DNA from: Chlorokybus atmophyticus
Taxonomy: Eukaryota > Streptophyta > Chlorokybophyceae > Chlorokybales > Chlorokybaceae
Length of the DNA: 64,000 bases
Assembly (NCBI GenBank): GCA_009103225.1
Contig: RHPI01002533.1
Coordinates: 152,841 to 216,840 of the forward strand
Direction of reading: 5' to 3'
Both the position numbers and the translations under genes were made by a program. Position 1 is the first letter of the stretch; each line of letters opens with the position of its first letter. This document shows positions 45,331 to 57,479 of the stretch, piece after piece. The notes beneath the pieces are model-generated. The model worked only from the letters and a program-made list of their open reading frames with translations, was not told the DNA's origin and did no database searches.

Positions 45331-45663
45331 TTTAAGCAACAGAAGGTGACTAATGCCTAACTGTCGTTATATGTATTTGCATAGCATGACTATACGCGAC
45401 TATCACTGACTGCCAGCATCGTTTTGTGCCTGTGTTGTGTACAGGTACCTGACATGTGTACAGTGTCTCTCAATCACTTGTTAAGGCTTGTAGTTAGATT
45501 ATGTGACTCGAATGCATGCAGTTCTGTTGTATATCATAGGGATGCAAGTATTGACATGCATGAGCATAATAACGATTAACTGAGCTGGTTTAAGATGCAC
45601 AACACTAAGTCACAAGAGCCTTGCAGCTGTGTACACTACCAGCTAAACGGACTACCAACTGCG

Positions 45664-47452
45664 CTACAGCTCCTCTCCATCATCGCTTTGCTCGTCATCA
45701 TGGAACAAAGCACCACGCGCTGGGGCCTGTGGAGGAGACGCCGGAGCTTGCTCTTCCTCCTCAAACGGTTGCGCAAGCCAATCAAATGCCGCTTTTGCCT
45801 CAGCGAGCGGGTCACGAGCTGCCGTTTCTTGCGGCCGGCGCCGATTGGGATCTTTCAAGTATTCGACACGAGATGCAGTGCGGCGTTTCACAAGGGTGAA
45901 TGGCTGGAGGGCTGCGTACCGTTGCCTCATCTCCCGCTTCATTGACATGATGATGATCATGGTGTTGATTTCGCTGAGGTACTCTTCATGTGTGTCGATG
46001 CTGGCAGCTAGGAGAGGGTCTCCATCCTTGCCCTTTATGATGCGCTCCACCTGCGTAGCATACAAGCATGTCTTAGTGGCATTGAAAGACACTATTCACT
46101 GCAGCGCATCTGCAAGCCTGTAGTTTGGGGCTACAGCATTCCTAAATTGCTAGTGATTGAGAGATTCAGAGTGCTCACCGTAAGCAACAGGTATGCGAGG
46201 TGGTTGACTGTCAGCTGCCGGCGACCAGGTGTAGTGACAGCGTAAGACCAGCATTGCACGATCATTTGCCAGATTATGGGATTGCCCCAGTCATGGATGT
46301 ATCTCCTCCGCACCCGGGCTGCATTGTCGGTCACCTCAAATTTCCGCCATGACTTGTTTGCGAGAGTCATACCAACAAGGCATTAGTCACAATATGGACA
46401 GTTCAAGTTGAGCCTGCACTAGGCTAGAATAGTGCCTGTGACTTACTTTGGAGCGCGTTGCACATCTGGGCTTTTTGGGTCTCGAGGTCTATTAGGGCGT
46501 TGATGTGCTTGATTGAATCGGTTAGAATAGGCGACATGCGTACGTGTGTATGAAGGCTGAATAAAAAGGCAGTGTTGCATAGCAGACATGGTGGTGAGGG
46601 ACCCAACTCACTTGCGCTTGTTGCTGTTAAACAGTGCCTACTTGTACTCCTTCTCAAGAACATGCTTGATCTTGGTGACATTCTCAGATCGACTTGTGTA
46701 GCTTTCTTCAAGGCGACACTCCGGTGGAAGGGGCACTCCTTGGGCGTCCAGTACACCTTATAGAACTTGGCCGCATCGGCCTTGTCGTCATGGTCGAAGC
46801 CAACTACCTGTCACTGGCAGGTTGGTCAGTGTCACGGTGCTGTGAGGTCATGAAGCATTCTCAGCACCTGACACATGACGTTACAAATAGTGTCCTTATT
46901 AGGATAAACGTGGCTCTCTACCCAGTGGCCGTTTATGATTTCAACGACGTCATCGCAAATGCTGTCCACAAAAGAACAATCCGTTACACATAGTGTCACA
47001 GTGTCAGAGTGTCACACAGTGCTTACCTCGTTGCCAATCTTCCACATGCTTGGGGAAGGGTTGCTGATGGCCGAGGTTGCTATGTCACGGCCAAATGCGT
47101 TTGGGTTGGGGGTTTCAATCGACCCTCTGCAAGCACGACCTGTGTCCAGAACGCATGCAGTGAGTCACTGTGCCAGTTATGAAAGAAGCAAGCATCAAAG
47201 TTTGAAGTTAAGCAAGAAGCAACATGCATAGTGCATCAAGAACGCATGCATTCTAGCTTGCCCTTGCGACTGCGGTGTCAGGTGGAGTTGTTGTAATGGG
47301 CTGGGTGTTAGCGCGGGGTCTTGCTGCTATTGGTTGGCTAAGAGTGGCTGCTGCTGGTTGGCGACGGTTGCCTGGTTGAACACTGGGGGCAATGTGAACC
47401 AATGGCGCCGACCTCCACGACGAGGTGCACCTGCAGGTGGACCACGAGACAT
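45664..47452 (-). pseudogene. Transposon-borne unknown gene, copy 1 (broken)
   Basis: Minus-strand counterpart of 52257-54084. The start MSRGPPAGAPRRGGRR is at 47452 and the last exon ends DDEQSDDGEEL at 45,664. In-frame stops are seen where copy 2 is open: a TAG in the Gln-rich part of exon 1 (about 47,332), and a TAG in the exon near 46,638 where copy 2 reads KEYKWTLF. I do not recognise the family. Confidence 0.65.
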
Positions 47453-47750
47453 CTATCTATGTGATAGTTGGGTGCCGCCTGCTTAGCTGATGGTGGCGCT
47501 GCCGCATCCAACGCTGCCGCCGCCAGGTGGCCCGCCCAAGTGTATGAGGCGCGAAAACGAAAATGAGGCTGTTTTGAACGTCTAGTGTCCCGCACTGGAG
47601 TCACACTTGTGCATCCTTCTCCTATGGTTGATGGTACGACATATGCATTCGTACCATCCATGCTTCGTACAACCAAGGGTGTAGTGGCTTGGGCGTGACA
47701 TTAATGGTACGACAGAGGCATCTCTCATCCAACCCTGCCATTGGCGTACT

Positions 47751-47788
47751 ATGCCTCTGTCGTATCATCCATAATACGACAGAGGCAT
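47751..47788. repeat. Palindrome between divergent transposon genes, copy 1
   Basis: ATGCCTCTGTCGTATCAT followed by CCATAATACGACAGAGGCAT forms a 38-base imperfect palindrome, homologous to the one at 54389-54426. Another TACGACAGAGGCAT lies at about 47,708. Confidence 0.75.
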
Positions 47789-47939
47789 TGCTCGACCAGC
47801 CCTAATGGGAGTTAGCGTGCACTCACCCAAACAGCTTCAGATATGGCTGGATGGTGGCACGCAGGGGCATCAGGTCGATGATGGCTCGAATGTCAGGCAT
47901 GGTGGACTTGGGTTCGACTAGGAGGCGGAGGACCAGGAG

Positions 47940-50801
47940 TTGGAGGCGGCGGCGGCGGCGGCGTGGCACATTTTGCGAGACGTTGTGGTCGTAAGAGTTC
48001 AAACAGCGAAGCCAGCTAATACCGGGCGCCATGTTATGGATCATGGCAGGCGTCAGCAATGGGGCTGTCCAACATGCATCACCAACATTGGACAAACCAG
48101 CAGGCAAGCCATTAAGGACCATCTTCACACAGAGAGCTGCTTGGTGGCTCGCTTTCTGCAACAAGGAGTGGATCGGGAGCTGCAGTCCTTGGAGCCCCTT
48201 GTCAAAACCATGCGGGACCAATTGCGGCTGTGGGAACAAGCACAAAGGAATGCAGAGGTACGCTCAACAGTCACATGCATTTCCTTGCAAGAGCAATTTG
48301 TTTTTTAGCGCAGTCCATGTGATATATGTAGCGTGGCTGCAGGCCTCCACTATTCATCCATACCCACCACACAGTCAAGCCGACGTTGCGGAAGCCAGAG
48401 CAGATAGACAGACCTGGGCGGCGGTATGTTGTTGCCAATCTCGCTGTGCATGTTGACTGCATGCACCTCCAATGCATGCCTACCTTTGCATGCTAGGATG
48501 TGCGTGAGCGTGCGAAGTCGCGCGCGCGTGCCAAACAAAGTAGGCTGCGTTTGAGCACAGGAGCGCGTGGCCATTCATCCGGCATTCAACCAGTAGTGCA
48601 TCAACCAGCAATAACGCAGTCCATGCCATCATTCGCGCATCGATCAGCAATGCCACAGGTTACTGTTCGAAGCAACCAATAAATAATGGTGTGACGCAGT
48701 TGACTATTGCAATTGCAGTGTCGCAAGCATGCAGCCAACCCACATGTGGATGGTTGACAGCATCACAGTGCACTAGGTCATGTTGGAGCTCATATGCAAG
48801 CCTGGATTCAATCCCATCAACTGGTCCTTCAATCCCACTTGCTGATGGGCGCGGCGGCAATGCGGCATCAGTTCAACATGCATGTTGGCCTGTTGAATCC
48901 CAACATGTCCATTGAGGCAGTGGCGCATCCTGTGCCCACGGCTCACGAGCTCCGTGACGAGTCTGCGATTGAGGGTGGCGGGGAGAGTGCACCCAATACC
49001 ACCTTGTCAGCCCCCATGGCTTCCCCTGCTCCATGCAGCCCACGGGCCATTGAGGTAAGTCGTTGTCTTTTATGCTTGTGCCTTTGTAACAATGCGTCAG
49101 GCACTGCATAAGCTTATATTTGTCCTTTGCAACATTGCGAGCCATTTCATCCTGGGTCTTATATACAGCCCCCCTTGCTGCATGCACAAGTGGTCTTTTC
49201 TGCCGCACCTGCTCCCCTCGCAGCCAGAGCGCATCCACCTTCCGCGGCACCAGTTCTTCATGCACTGCCGTCTCCTCCACGGGCAGCACCGATGATTGCG
49301 GGGCAACAATCCTTCTTGCCGCAACCGGCGAGACCACAGCATAATGCAACAACCGATGTGGCTTCTGCACCTACCTTACCCCACCCGCTGCAAGTTGAAG
49401 CCGGCAGTCTGCCCCAAGCTCAGGTACTTTATCAGTCACCGTGACTCTTGCCGTCGATAGTTGGACACACCATTTCAGTGCTGTATGCGCATGCAGTAGG
49501 GGTCACCACCTGCCATCGAGTTATCGGAGGAGCTGGCCGCAACCCGCATACGGCCATCAGTCATGTTTAGTGGCCAGCTCGCCTAATGGGACCACTTCAA
49601 TGCGCCAACGGATGGTAATTGCTTCTACCATTGTGAGTTTCGCGCCAGGCCATCCATAGCGCAAAGTGTCCTGGATAATCACAAGTGCCCCATCTCGAGC
49701 AGATTTTTGGCCATGCTGGTCAGCATGGACGACGATGGCAGGGGCAAAATCACCGCCAAGGTTGTCGATGCAGGTGTGGCGAGCAGAATCGTAGACTTTT
49801 GCAGAGCCACTGGTGCCGCGGGAGAGATGGCACAGTATCATGACAAACTGCCTGCGACCATATTGGCTAATGTTAATTGCATTGACATAACCATAGCCAA
49901 GGTGCGACAAATCGTGCGGAGAAAAGATGTGTATGTGGAGCACCTGCAGATGACCACGTTTGCTAACAAGCTGGGCTTGTTGATTGGCTGCGTGACCGTT
50001 CAGTGCGAGCATGGGGAGTGGGTGCCACGGCCCGGCAGCGCAGTTTAGATTGGAAATAAAGAAGCCCCCAACTCGGTTCTGGTGGTGGGCAACACTGCTC
50101 ATGATGAGCCAGAAGCACACTTTTTGCTCCTCAAGCCTGCGAGCACCGAACAATGGTCGTGGCTTATGCATGAAGTGCCACCGGAGGTAACAGACCTGAT
50201 CGGAGAGTGGCAGAATGGCGTTGCCAATTCCCCGCTACCACCGGCTGCGACCCAAGGTGCTGCGCCAACGCCTCAGGCCTCGCCTTCGTGTGCTAGGCAA
50301 GAATTAGCCGATTGTCTTGCACATCCTGCCTCCCCTCAACCACAGCCACATGCTCGCAATAACAATACAGCACCCTCCCTTCATGCTGCGGAGACTCACT
50401 CGCCATCGCACTCTGACCATCCGGCGGCATCTCCATTAAAAAGCAGCGGTAGCTCGCCCTCTCCCTCCAAGCTTGCCACATTGATCCGAGCCTGTCTTGT
50501 TGGTAAAGAGACTGATCGAGGTGTCCTGAAAGCTGCGCTAAAAGACAAAGGCTTCATGCTCAACCTCATTAAGCAACATGAGGTCCTGGAGGAACGGGAG
50601 GCAACCAACAAGCGCAAGGCTGTGAAGCAAGAAGATAACGCCTTACCTTCTCTGAGTGACAGTGCCACGGAGAGCGCCTGCCAGGATGTGCAGGTTGACA
50701 AAAAAAAAAAGAAGAAGGGTGTTGGAACAAAGGACGCTGACATGATCAAAAAAGGAAAGGTGAGGCATCGTTACAACATTAGAAGAAGCACAGCGCCTTG
50801 A
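47940..50801 (+). pseudogene. Zinc-finger/OTU protease gene, copy 1 (broken)
   Basis: Same exon order as the gene at 54618-57463. The zinc-finger exon (CPTCITNIGQTSRQAIKDHL) and Pro/Ala-rich exons are open. The OTU exon has TAA at 49,583 where copy 2 has TCA, and TAG at 50,046 where copy 2 has TGG. The segment after the OTU Cys also has small deletions. The catalytic Cys motif DGNCFYH is still readable. The C-terminal region from about 50,082 is open but separated from the rest. Confidence 0.8.
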
Positions 50802-50839
50802 AGCCTCACTGGGGCTGACTGTGTTTTCTGAGTAGGCAC

Positions 50840-51285
50840 AGGCGGTTTTACAGCGTCATGAAGCTGCTCAGCATCGTCCAGAAAACAGCCGGTGCGGCAC
50901 GAGCTGTCTAAGGTCAAAGCACCGACGCGCAGACGCTTGGAGGGTCTGACTTGTAGTGCAAAGAAGTTGATCGCCCTACAATACAACCAAGACGCGCTGC
51001 ATCACCGCATGCGGCATACATAGAGGTGGGTGACAAAAGTATGCAATAAGTGGGAGTACAGGCGGAGAGTGCGGTCTACACAGACCTCTGAGGATTGAAC
51101 GTGGTTGGAACCCAAACACGACATGGCCATCCGTAGTACGTTGTTGCCCCGCGCCTTCCTCGATATGATGGTGTTGTTGCTGCCGCAGCAACCCAGCAAT
51201 GTGAAAGAGCTATCCGCGGAGCAGAAGGTCGACCTGCTGCAACAGATGTATCTGTTGATGTTGTCGGGTCGAGGAGAGTCGAGGG
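50840..51285 (+). pseudogene. N-terminal fragment of the RING-type gene, copy 1
   Basis: This corresponds to 57,500-57,935 of copy 2 (HDMAIRSTLLP and LDMMVLLLP blocks recur). It has frame disturbances and is cut off after the QQMYLLM region at about 51,285. At the site of the TAG stop in copy 2 (57,906) this copy has CAG (Gln). Confidence 0.6.
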
Positions 51286-51589
51286 TCACACTGTCTCGGG
51301 CCGCTGCAGGGAAAGTCATGCGTGCTAGCCCTGCTGCTGCATGTTATAACATGTAGCAAAAGTAAAAGATAACCCAGCTTGTATGGCGAGGAGTGCTTGG
51401 TGGAGCTGCTCCGCTGTTGCTGAGTCACACGGACATCGTCGCAATATGTTTTCCCTGCCGGCCGACTAAATATTGGCAACGGCCGTGCACCTGAGGACGC
51501 TAATTTAGACTGTCGTGGCTCAGGCCACCTGTAATCTTGATACAGGGACCTAATAGTAACTTTCGTTACTGTAAGGCCCTTTTTGTTAC

Positions 51590-51915
51590 AATTTAGTCTT
51601 TAACAGTTGACTTTGCCTAACTAACAGGCGCCTGTTAGTTACCTATCAGGCTCTATCAGGTGACTTTATAGAATGAACAGGCACCTGTTAGTTACACACC
51701 AGGCCGTAACAAATGACTTGGTGTAATTTACAGGCAACTGTTAGTCACACATCAGGCCTTATTAGGTGACTACAACCAATCAACGGGCACCTGTAAGTTA
51801 CACATCAGTCTTACCTAGGTGACTCGCCTATGTGACAGGCACCTACAGGTTACACACCAGTGCAGCGCAGGCGACTAAGCCTAATTCACAATTACCAACT
51901 AGGTAATTATCGTCA
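51590..51915. repeat. Subterminal repeat array, copy 2
   Basis: About six imperfect units of roughly 50-55 bases, homologous to 45050-45330, with recurring CAGGCACCTGTTAGTTAC, ACATCAGGC and AGGTGACT blocks. Confidence 0.8.
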
Positions 51916-52256
51916 AAATAAGGCATTCTTCAACAACTGAAGGTGACCAATGCCTAACTGTCGTCATATGTATTTGCATAGCTTGACTACACGCGACTGT
52001 CACTGACTTCCAGCATTGTTATGTGCCCGTGCTGTGTACATGTACCTGAAATGTGTACAGTGTCTCTCAGTCACTTGCCAAGGCTTGTGGTTCGATTATG
52101 TGACTCGAATGCAGTTCTGTTGTATATCATAGGGATGCAAGTATTGATGTGCATGAGCATAATAACGATTGACTGAGCTGGTTTAAGATGCACAACACTC
52201 AGTCACAAGAGCCTTGTAGCTATGTACACTACCAGCTAAACGGACTACCAACTGCG

Positions 52257-54084
52257 CTACAGCTCCTCTCCATCAGCGCTGGTCTCGTCATTACGGAACA
52301 AAGCACCACGCGCTGGGGCCTGTGGAGGAGACGCCGGAGCTTGCTCTTCCTCCTCAAACGGTTGTGCCAGCCAATCAAATGCCGCTTCTGCCTCAGCGAG
52401 CGGGTCACGAGCTGCTGTCTCTTGCGGCCGGCGCCGATTGGGATCTTTCAGGTATTCGACACAAGATGCAGTGCGGCGTTTCACAAGGGTGAATGGCTGG
52501 AGGGCTGCGTACCGTTGCCTCATCTCCCGCTTCATTGACATGATCATGGTGTTGATTTCGCTGAGGTACTCTTCATGTGTGTCTATGCTGGCAGCTAGGA
52601 GAGGGTCTCCATCCTTGCCCTTTAGGATGCGCTCCACCTGCGTAGTTTACAGGCATGTCTTAGTGGCATCGAAAGCCACTATGATCTGCAACGCGTCTGC
52701 AAGCCTGTAGTTTGGGGCTACAGCGTTCCTGAATTGCTAATGATGGAGTTCAGAGTGCTCACCGTAAGCAACAGGTATGCGAGGTGGTTGACTGTCAGCT
52801 GCCGGCGACCAGGTGTAGTGACGGCGTAAGACCAGCATTGCACGATCATTTGCCAGATTATGGGATTGCCCCATTCATGGATGTATCTCCTCCGCTCCGG
52901 GTCTGCAGTGTCGGTCACCTCAAATCTCCGCCATGACTTGTCTGCGACAGTCATACCGACAAGGCATTAGTCACGAAATAGATAGTTCAAGTTGAGCCTG
53001 CACCAGGCTAGAATAGTGCCTGTGACTTACTTTGGAGCGCGTTGCGCATCTGGGCTTTTTGGGTCTCGGGGTTCATTAGGGCGTCGATGTGCCTGATTGA
53101 ATCGGTTACAATAGGCGAGATGAGTACGTGTGTATGGAGGCTGAGTAAGAAGGCAGTGTTGCATAGCAGACATGGTGGTGAGGGACCCAACTCACTTGCG
53201 CTTGTTGCTGTTAAACAGTGTCCACTTGTACTCCTTCTCAAGGACATGCTTGATCTTGGTGACGTTCTCAGACCGGACCTGCGTAGCTTTCTTCAGGGCG
53301 ACACTCCAGTGGAAGGGGCACTCCTTGGGAGTCCAGTACACCTCATAGAACTTGGCCGCATCGGCCTCGTCGTCATGGTCGAAGCCAACTACCTGTCACG
53401 GGCAGGTTGGTCAGTGTCACGGTGCAGTGCGGTCATGAAGCATTCACAGCACCTGACACATGACGTTACGAATAGTGTCCTCCTTGGGATAAACGTGGCT
53501 CTCTACCCAGTGGCCGTTTATGATTTCAACGACGGCATCTCGCAAATGCTGTCCACAGAAGAACAATCCGTTACACACATACACACAGTGTCACAGTGTC
53601 ACACAGTGCTTACCTCGTTGCCAATCTTCCACTTGCTTGGGGAAGGGTTGCTGACGGCCGAGGTTGCCACGTCACGGCCAAATGCGTTTGGGTTGGGGGT
53701 TCCAATCGACCCTCTGCAAGCACAACCACATGAGTCATGCTGCCAGCCATGAAAGATGCAACCCTCACAGTTGCAAAAGAAGAACAACGTGCACAGTGTA
53801 TCCAGAACGCATGCAGTGAGTCACTGTGCTAGTCATGATAGAAGCAAGCATCCAAGTTAGAAGTTGAGCAAGAAGCAACGTGCACAGTGCATCAAGAACG
53901 CATGCAGTCTAGCTTGCCCTTGCGACTGCGGTGTCAGGTGGAGTTGTTGTGATGTGCTGGGCGTTAGCGCGGGGTCTTGCTGCGATTGGTTGGCAACGGT
54001 TGCCTGGTTGAACACTGGGGGCAATGTGGACAACTGGCGCCGACCTCCACGACGAGGTGCACTTACGGATGGACCACGAGGCAT
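52257..54084 (-). CDS. Transposon-borne multi-exon protein of unknown function, copy 2
   Basis: Minus-strand exons start with MPRGPSVSAPRRGGRRQLS at 54084. They continue 53713-53614 (NPNAFGRDVATSAVSNPSPS), 53548-53453, 53392-53196 (YWTPKECPFHWSVALKKATQ), 53140-53031, 52941-52763 (WGNPIIWQMIVQCWSYAVTT) and a last exon ending at 52,257 with a Glu/Pro-rich acidic tail. Exon 1 appears to end at a GC donor (GG/GCAAGC), which joins in phase to the next exon. The join into the last exon is not certain. I do not recognise a family. Conservation of exons between the two copies, with mostly silent or conservative changes visible, argues that it is a real gene. It diverges from the OTU gene across a palindromic spacer. 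Confidence 0.65.
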
Positions 54085-54388
54085 CTCTCCAACTGATAGT
54101 CGGGTGCCGCCTGTTTAGCTGTAAGTGGCGCTGCCGCCTCCAACGCTGCCGCCGCCGGTTGGCCCGCCCGAATGTATGAGGCGCGAAAACGAAAATGAGG
54201 CGGTTTTGAACGTCTAGAGTCCCGCACTAGAGTCGCACTTGTAGTGCGTCCTTGCTCCTATGGTTGATGGTACGACTTATGCATTCGTGCCATGCATGCT
54301 TCGTACAACCATTGTTACCAATGGTTGTGTCGTAACATTTATGGTACGACAGAGGCATCTCTCGTCCAACCCCAGCGATTGCCGTACA

Positions 54389-54426
54389 ATGGCTCTGTCG
54401 TACCATCCATGGTACGACAGAGGCAT
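54389..54426. promoter_or_regulatory. Palindrome in the spacer between divergent transposon genes, copy 2
   Basis: ATGGCTCTGTCGTACCAT and ATGGTACGACAGAGGCAT form a 38-base palindrome with one mismatch and a two-base centre. TACGACAGAGGCAT occurs again at about 54,344. Being conserved in both element copies and lying between two divergent genes, it is a candidate binding site for a dimeric protein. Confidence 0.55.
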
Positions 54427-54617
54427 TGCTCGATCAGCCCAAATGGGAGTTAGCATGCACTCACCCAAACACGCTTCATTGATGGCCGGATGATGGCACG
54501 CAGGGGCACCAGGTCGATGACGGGTCGAATGTCAGGCTTGATGGGCCTGGGTTCGACTAGGAGGCGGAGGACCAGGAGTCGGAGGAGGCGGCGGCGGCGG
54601 CGGCGGCGTGGCACATC

Positions 54618-57463
54618 TTGCGAGAAGTTGTGGTCGTAAGAGTTCAAGCAGCGAAGCCAGCTACTACCGGTCGCCACGTCATGGATCATGGCAGGCGTCA
54701 GCAATGGGGCTGTCCAACATGCATCACCAACATTGGACAAACCAGCAGGCAAGCCATTAAAGACCATCTTCACACAGAGAGCTGCTTGGTGGCTCGCTTT
54801 CTGCAACAGGGAGTGGATCAGGAGCTGCAGTCCTTGGAGCCCCTTGTCAGAACCATGCGGGACCAGTTGCGGCTGTGGGAACAAGCACAAAGGAATGCAG
54901 AGGTACGCTCAACAGTCACATGCATTTCCTTGCAAGAGCAATTTGTTTTTTAGCGCAGTCCATGTGATATATGTAGCGTGGCTGCAGGCCTCCACTATTC
55001 ACCCATACCCACCCTACAGTCAAGCCGACATTGCGGAAGCAAGAGCAGATAGACAGAGCTGGGCGGCGGTATGTTGTTGCCAATCTCGCTGTGCATGTTG
55101 ACTGCAATGTCGGCTCCAATGCATGCCTACCTTTCCATGCTAGGATGTGCGTGAGCGTGCGAAGTCGCGCGCGCGTGCCGAACGAAGTAGGCTGGGTTTG
55201 AGCACAGGAGCGCGTGGCCATTCGTCCGGCATTCAACCAATAGTGCATCAACCAGCAATGACGCAGTCCATGCAATCATTCGTGCATCAACCAGCAATGC
55301 CGCAGGTGACTGTTCGAAGCAACCAACTGATGACGGTGTGACGCAGTTGACTATTGCAATTGCAGTGTCGCAAGCATGCAGCTAACCCACATGTGATTGG
55401 TTGACAGCACCACAGTGCACTAAGTCCTGTTGGAGCTCCTATGCAAGCCTGGATTCAATCCCATCAACTGGTCCTTCAATCCCACTTGCTGATGGGCGCG
55501 GCGGCAATGCGGCATCAGTTTAACATGCATGTTGGCCTGTTGAATCCCGACATGTCCATTGGGGCAGTGGCGCATGATGTGCCCATGGCTCAAGAGCTCC
55601 GTGACGAGTCTGCCATCGAGGGTGGCGGGGAGAGTGCAGCCAATACCACCTTGTCAGCCCCCATGGCTTCCCCTGCTCCATGCAGCCCACGGGCCATTGA
55701 GGTAAGTCGCTGTCTTTTATGCTCGTGCCTTGGTAACAATGCGTCAGGCACTGCATAAGCTTATATTCGTCCTTTGCAACATTGTGAGCCATCTTATCCT
55801 GGGTCCTGTATACAGCCCCCCTTGCTGCATGCACAAGTGGTCTCACCTGCAGCTCCTGCTCCCCTCCCAGCCAGAGCGCAACCACCTTCCGCGGCACCAG
55901 TCCTTCATGCACTGCCATCTCCTCCACGAGCAGCACCGGTGATTGCGGGGCAACAATCCTTCTTGCCGCCACCGGCGAGACCACAGCACAATGCAACAAC
56001 CGATGTGGCTTCTGCACCTACCTTACCCCACCCGCTGCAAGTTGAAGCCGGCAGTCTGCCCCAAACTCAGGTACTTTATCAGTCACTGTGACTCTTGCCG
56101 TCCACAGTTGGACACACCATGTGAGTGCTGTATGCGCATGCAGCAGGGGTCACCACCTGCCAGCGAGTCATCAGAGGAGCTGGCCGCAACCCGCATACGG
56201 CCATCAGTCATGCTAGGTGGCCAGCTCGCCTCATGGGACCACTTCAATGCGCCAACGGATGGTAATTGCTTCTACCATTGTGTATTTCGCGCCAGGCCAT
56301 CCATAGCGCAAAGTGTCCTGGATGATCACAAGTGCCCCAGCTCGAGCAGATTTTGGGCCATGCTGGACACCATGGACGACGACGGCAGGGGGCACACTCT
56401 CCGCAAAATCACCGCCAAGGCTGTCGATGCAGGCGTGGCGAGCAGAATCCTAGACTTCTGCAGAGCCACTGGTGCCGCGGGAGAGATGGCGCAGTATTAC
56501 GACAAACTGCCTGCGACCATGTTGGCTGATATCAACTGCAACATTGACCTAGCCATGGCCAAGGTGCGACAGATCGTGCGGAGAAAAGATGTGTACGTCG
56601 AGCACCTGCAGATGACCATGTTTGCCAACAAGCTGGGCTTGTTGATTGGCTGCGTGACCGTTCAGCGCGAGCATGGGGAGTGGGTGCCACGGCCCGGCAG
56701 CGCAGTTTGGGTTGGAAATAAAGAAGCCCCCAACTCAGTCCTGGTGGTGGGCAACACTGCTCCTGATGAGCCAGAAGCACACTTTTGGCTCCTCAAGCCT
56801 GCAAGCACCGAACAGTGGTCGTGGCCTATGCATGAAGTGCCACCGGAGGTAACACACCTGATCGGAGAGTGGCGGCATGGCGTTGCCAATTCCCCGCTAC
56901 CACCGGCTGTGACCCAGAGTGCTGCGCCAACGCCTCAGGCCTCGCCTTCGTGTGCTAGGCAAGAAGTAGCCGAGTGTTCTGCACATCCTGCCTCCCCTCA
57001 ACCACAGCCACATGCTCGCAATCCCAATTCAGCACCCTCCCTTCCTGCCGCGGAGACTCACTTGCCACCGCACTCTGACCATCCGGAGGCATCTCCATCA
57101 AGAAGCAGCTGTAGCTCGCCCTCTCCCTCTAAGCTTGCCACATTGATCCCAGCCTGTCTTGTTGGTAAAGAGATTGATCGAGGTGTCCTGAAAGCTGCGC
57201 TGAAAGACAAAGGCTTCATGCTCGACCTCATGAAGCAACATGAGGTCGTGGAGGAACGGGAGGCAACCAACAAGCGCAAGGCTGTGGAGCAAGAAGATAA
57301 CGCCTTACCTCCTCTGAGTGACAGTGCCACGGAGAGCGCCTGCCAGGATGTGCAGGGTGACAAAAAAAAAAAAAAGAAGGTTGTTGGAACAAAGGACGCT
57401 GACAGGACCAAAAAAGGAAAGGTGAGGCATCGTTACAACATTAGAAGAAGCACAGCGCCTTGA
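54618..57463 (+). CDS. Zinc-finger / OTU-family cysteine protease
   Basis: Plus-strand exons lie at about 54618-54901, 54992-55067, 55145-55305, 55434-55701, 55813-56069 and 56140-57463. The first holds a CPTC...H...C zinc-finger-like motif (GCPTCITNIGQTSRQAIKDH) followed by a heptad-rich helix. The middle exons are Pro/Ala-rich. The last carries an OTU-type domain: NAPTDGNCFYHCVFRARPS with the nucleophile Cys in DGNC, and about 190 residues on DEPEAHFWLLKP with the likely catalytic His. OTU enzymes remove ubiquitin chains. The C-terminus is Ser/Pro-rich and ends in a Lys-rich tract (KKKKKKVVGTKDAD), a likely nuclear signal. The five junctions are read from splice sites; the start codon is not certain. 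Confidence 0.75.
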
Positions 57464-57479
57464 AGCCTCACTGGGGCTG

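Larger units (their letters stand above)
44880..51285. mobile_element. Decayed left part of a large Plavaka-associated transposon, copy 1
   Basis: This block is homologous throughout to 51430-57935, in the same order: terminal region, subterminal repeats, minus-strand unknown gene, palindromic spacer, plus-strand OTU gene and start of the RING gene. It carries stop codons at sites where copy 2 has sense codons and lacks the methyltransferase and transposase genes. Homology stops at about 51,285. About 145 bases of unrelated sequence separate it from copy 2. It is a truncated relative, not a clean tandem duplication. Confidence 0.75.
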
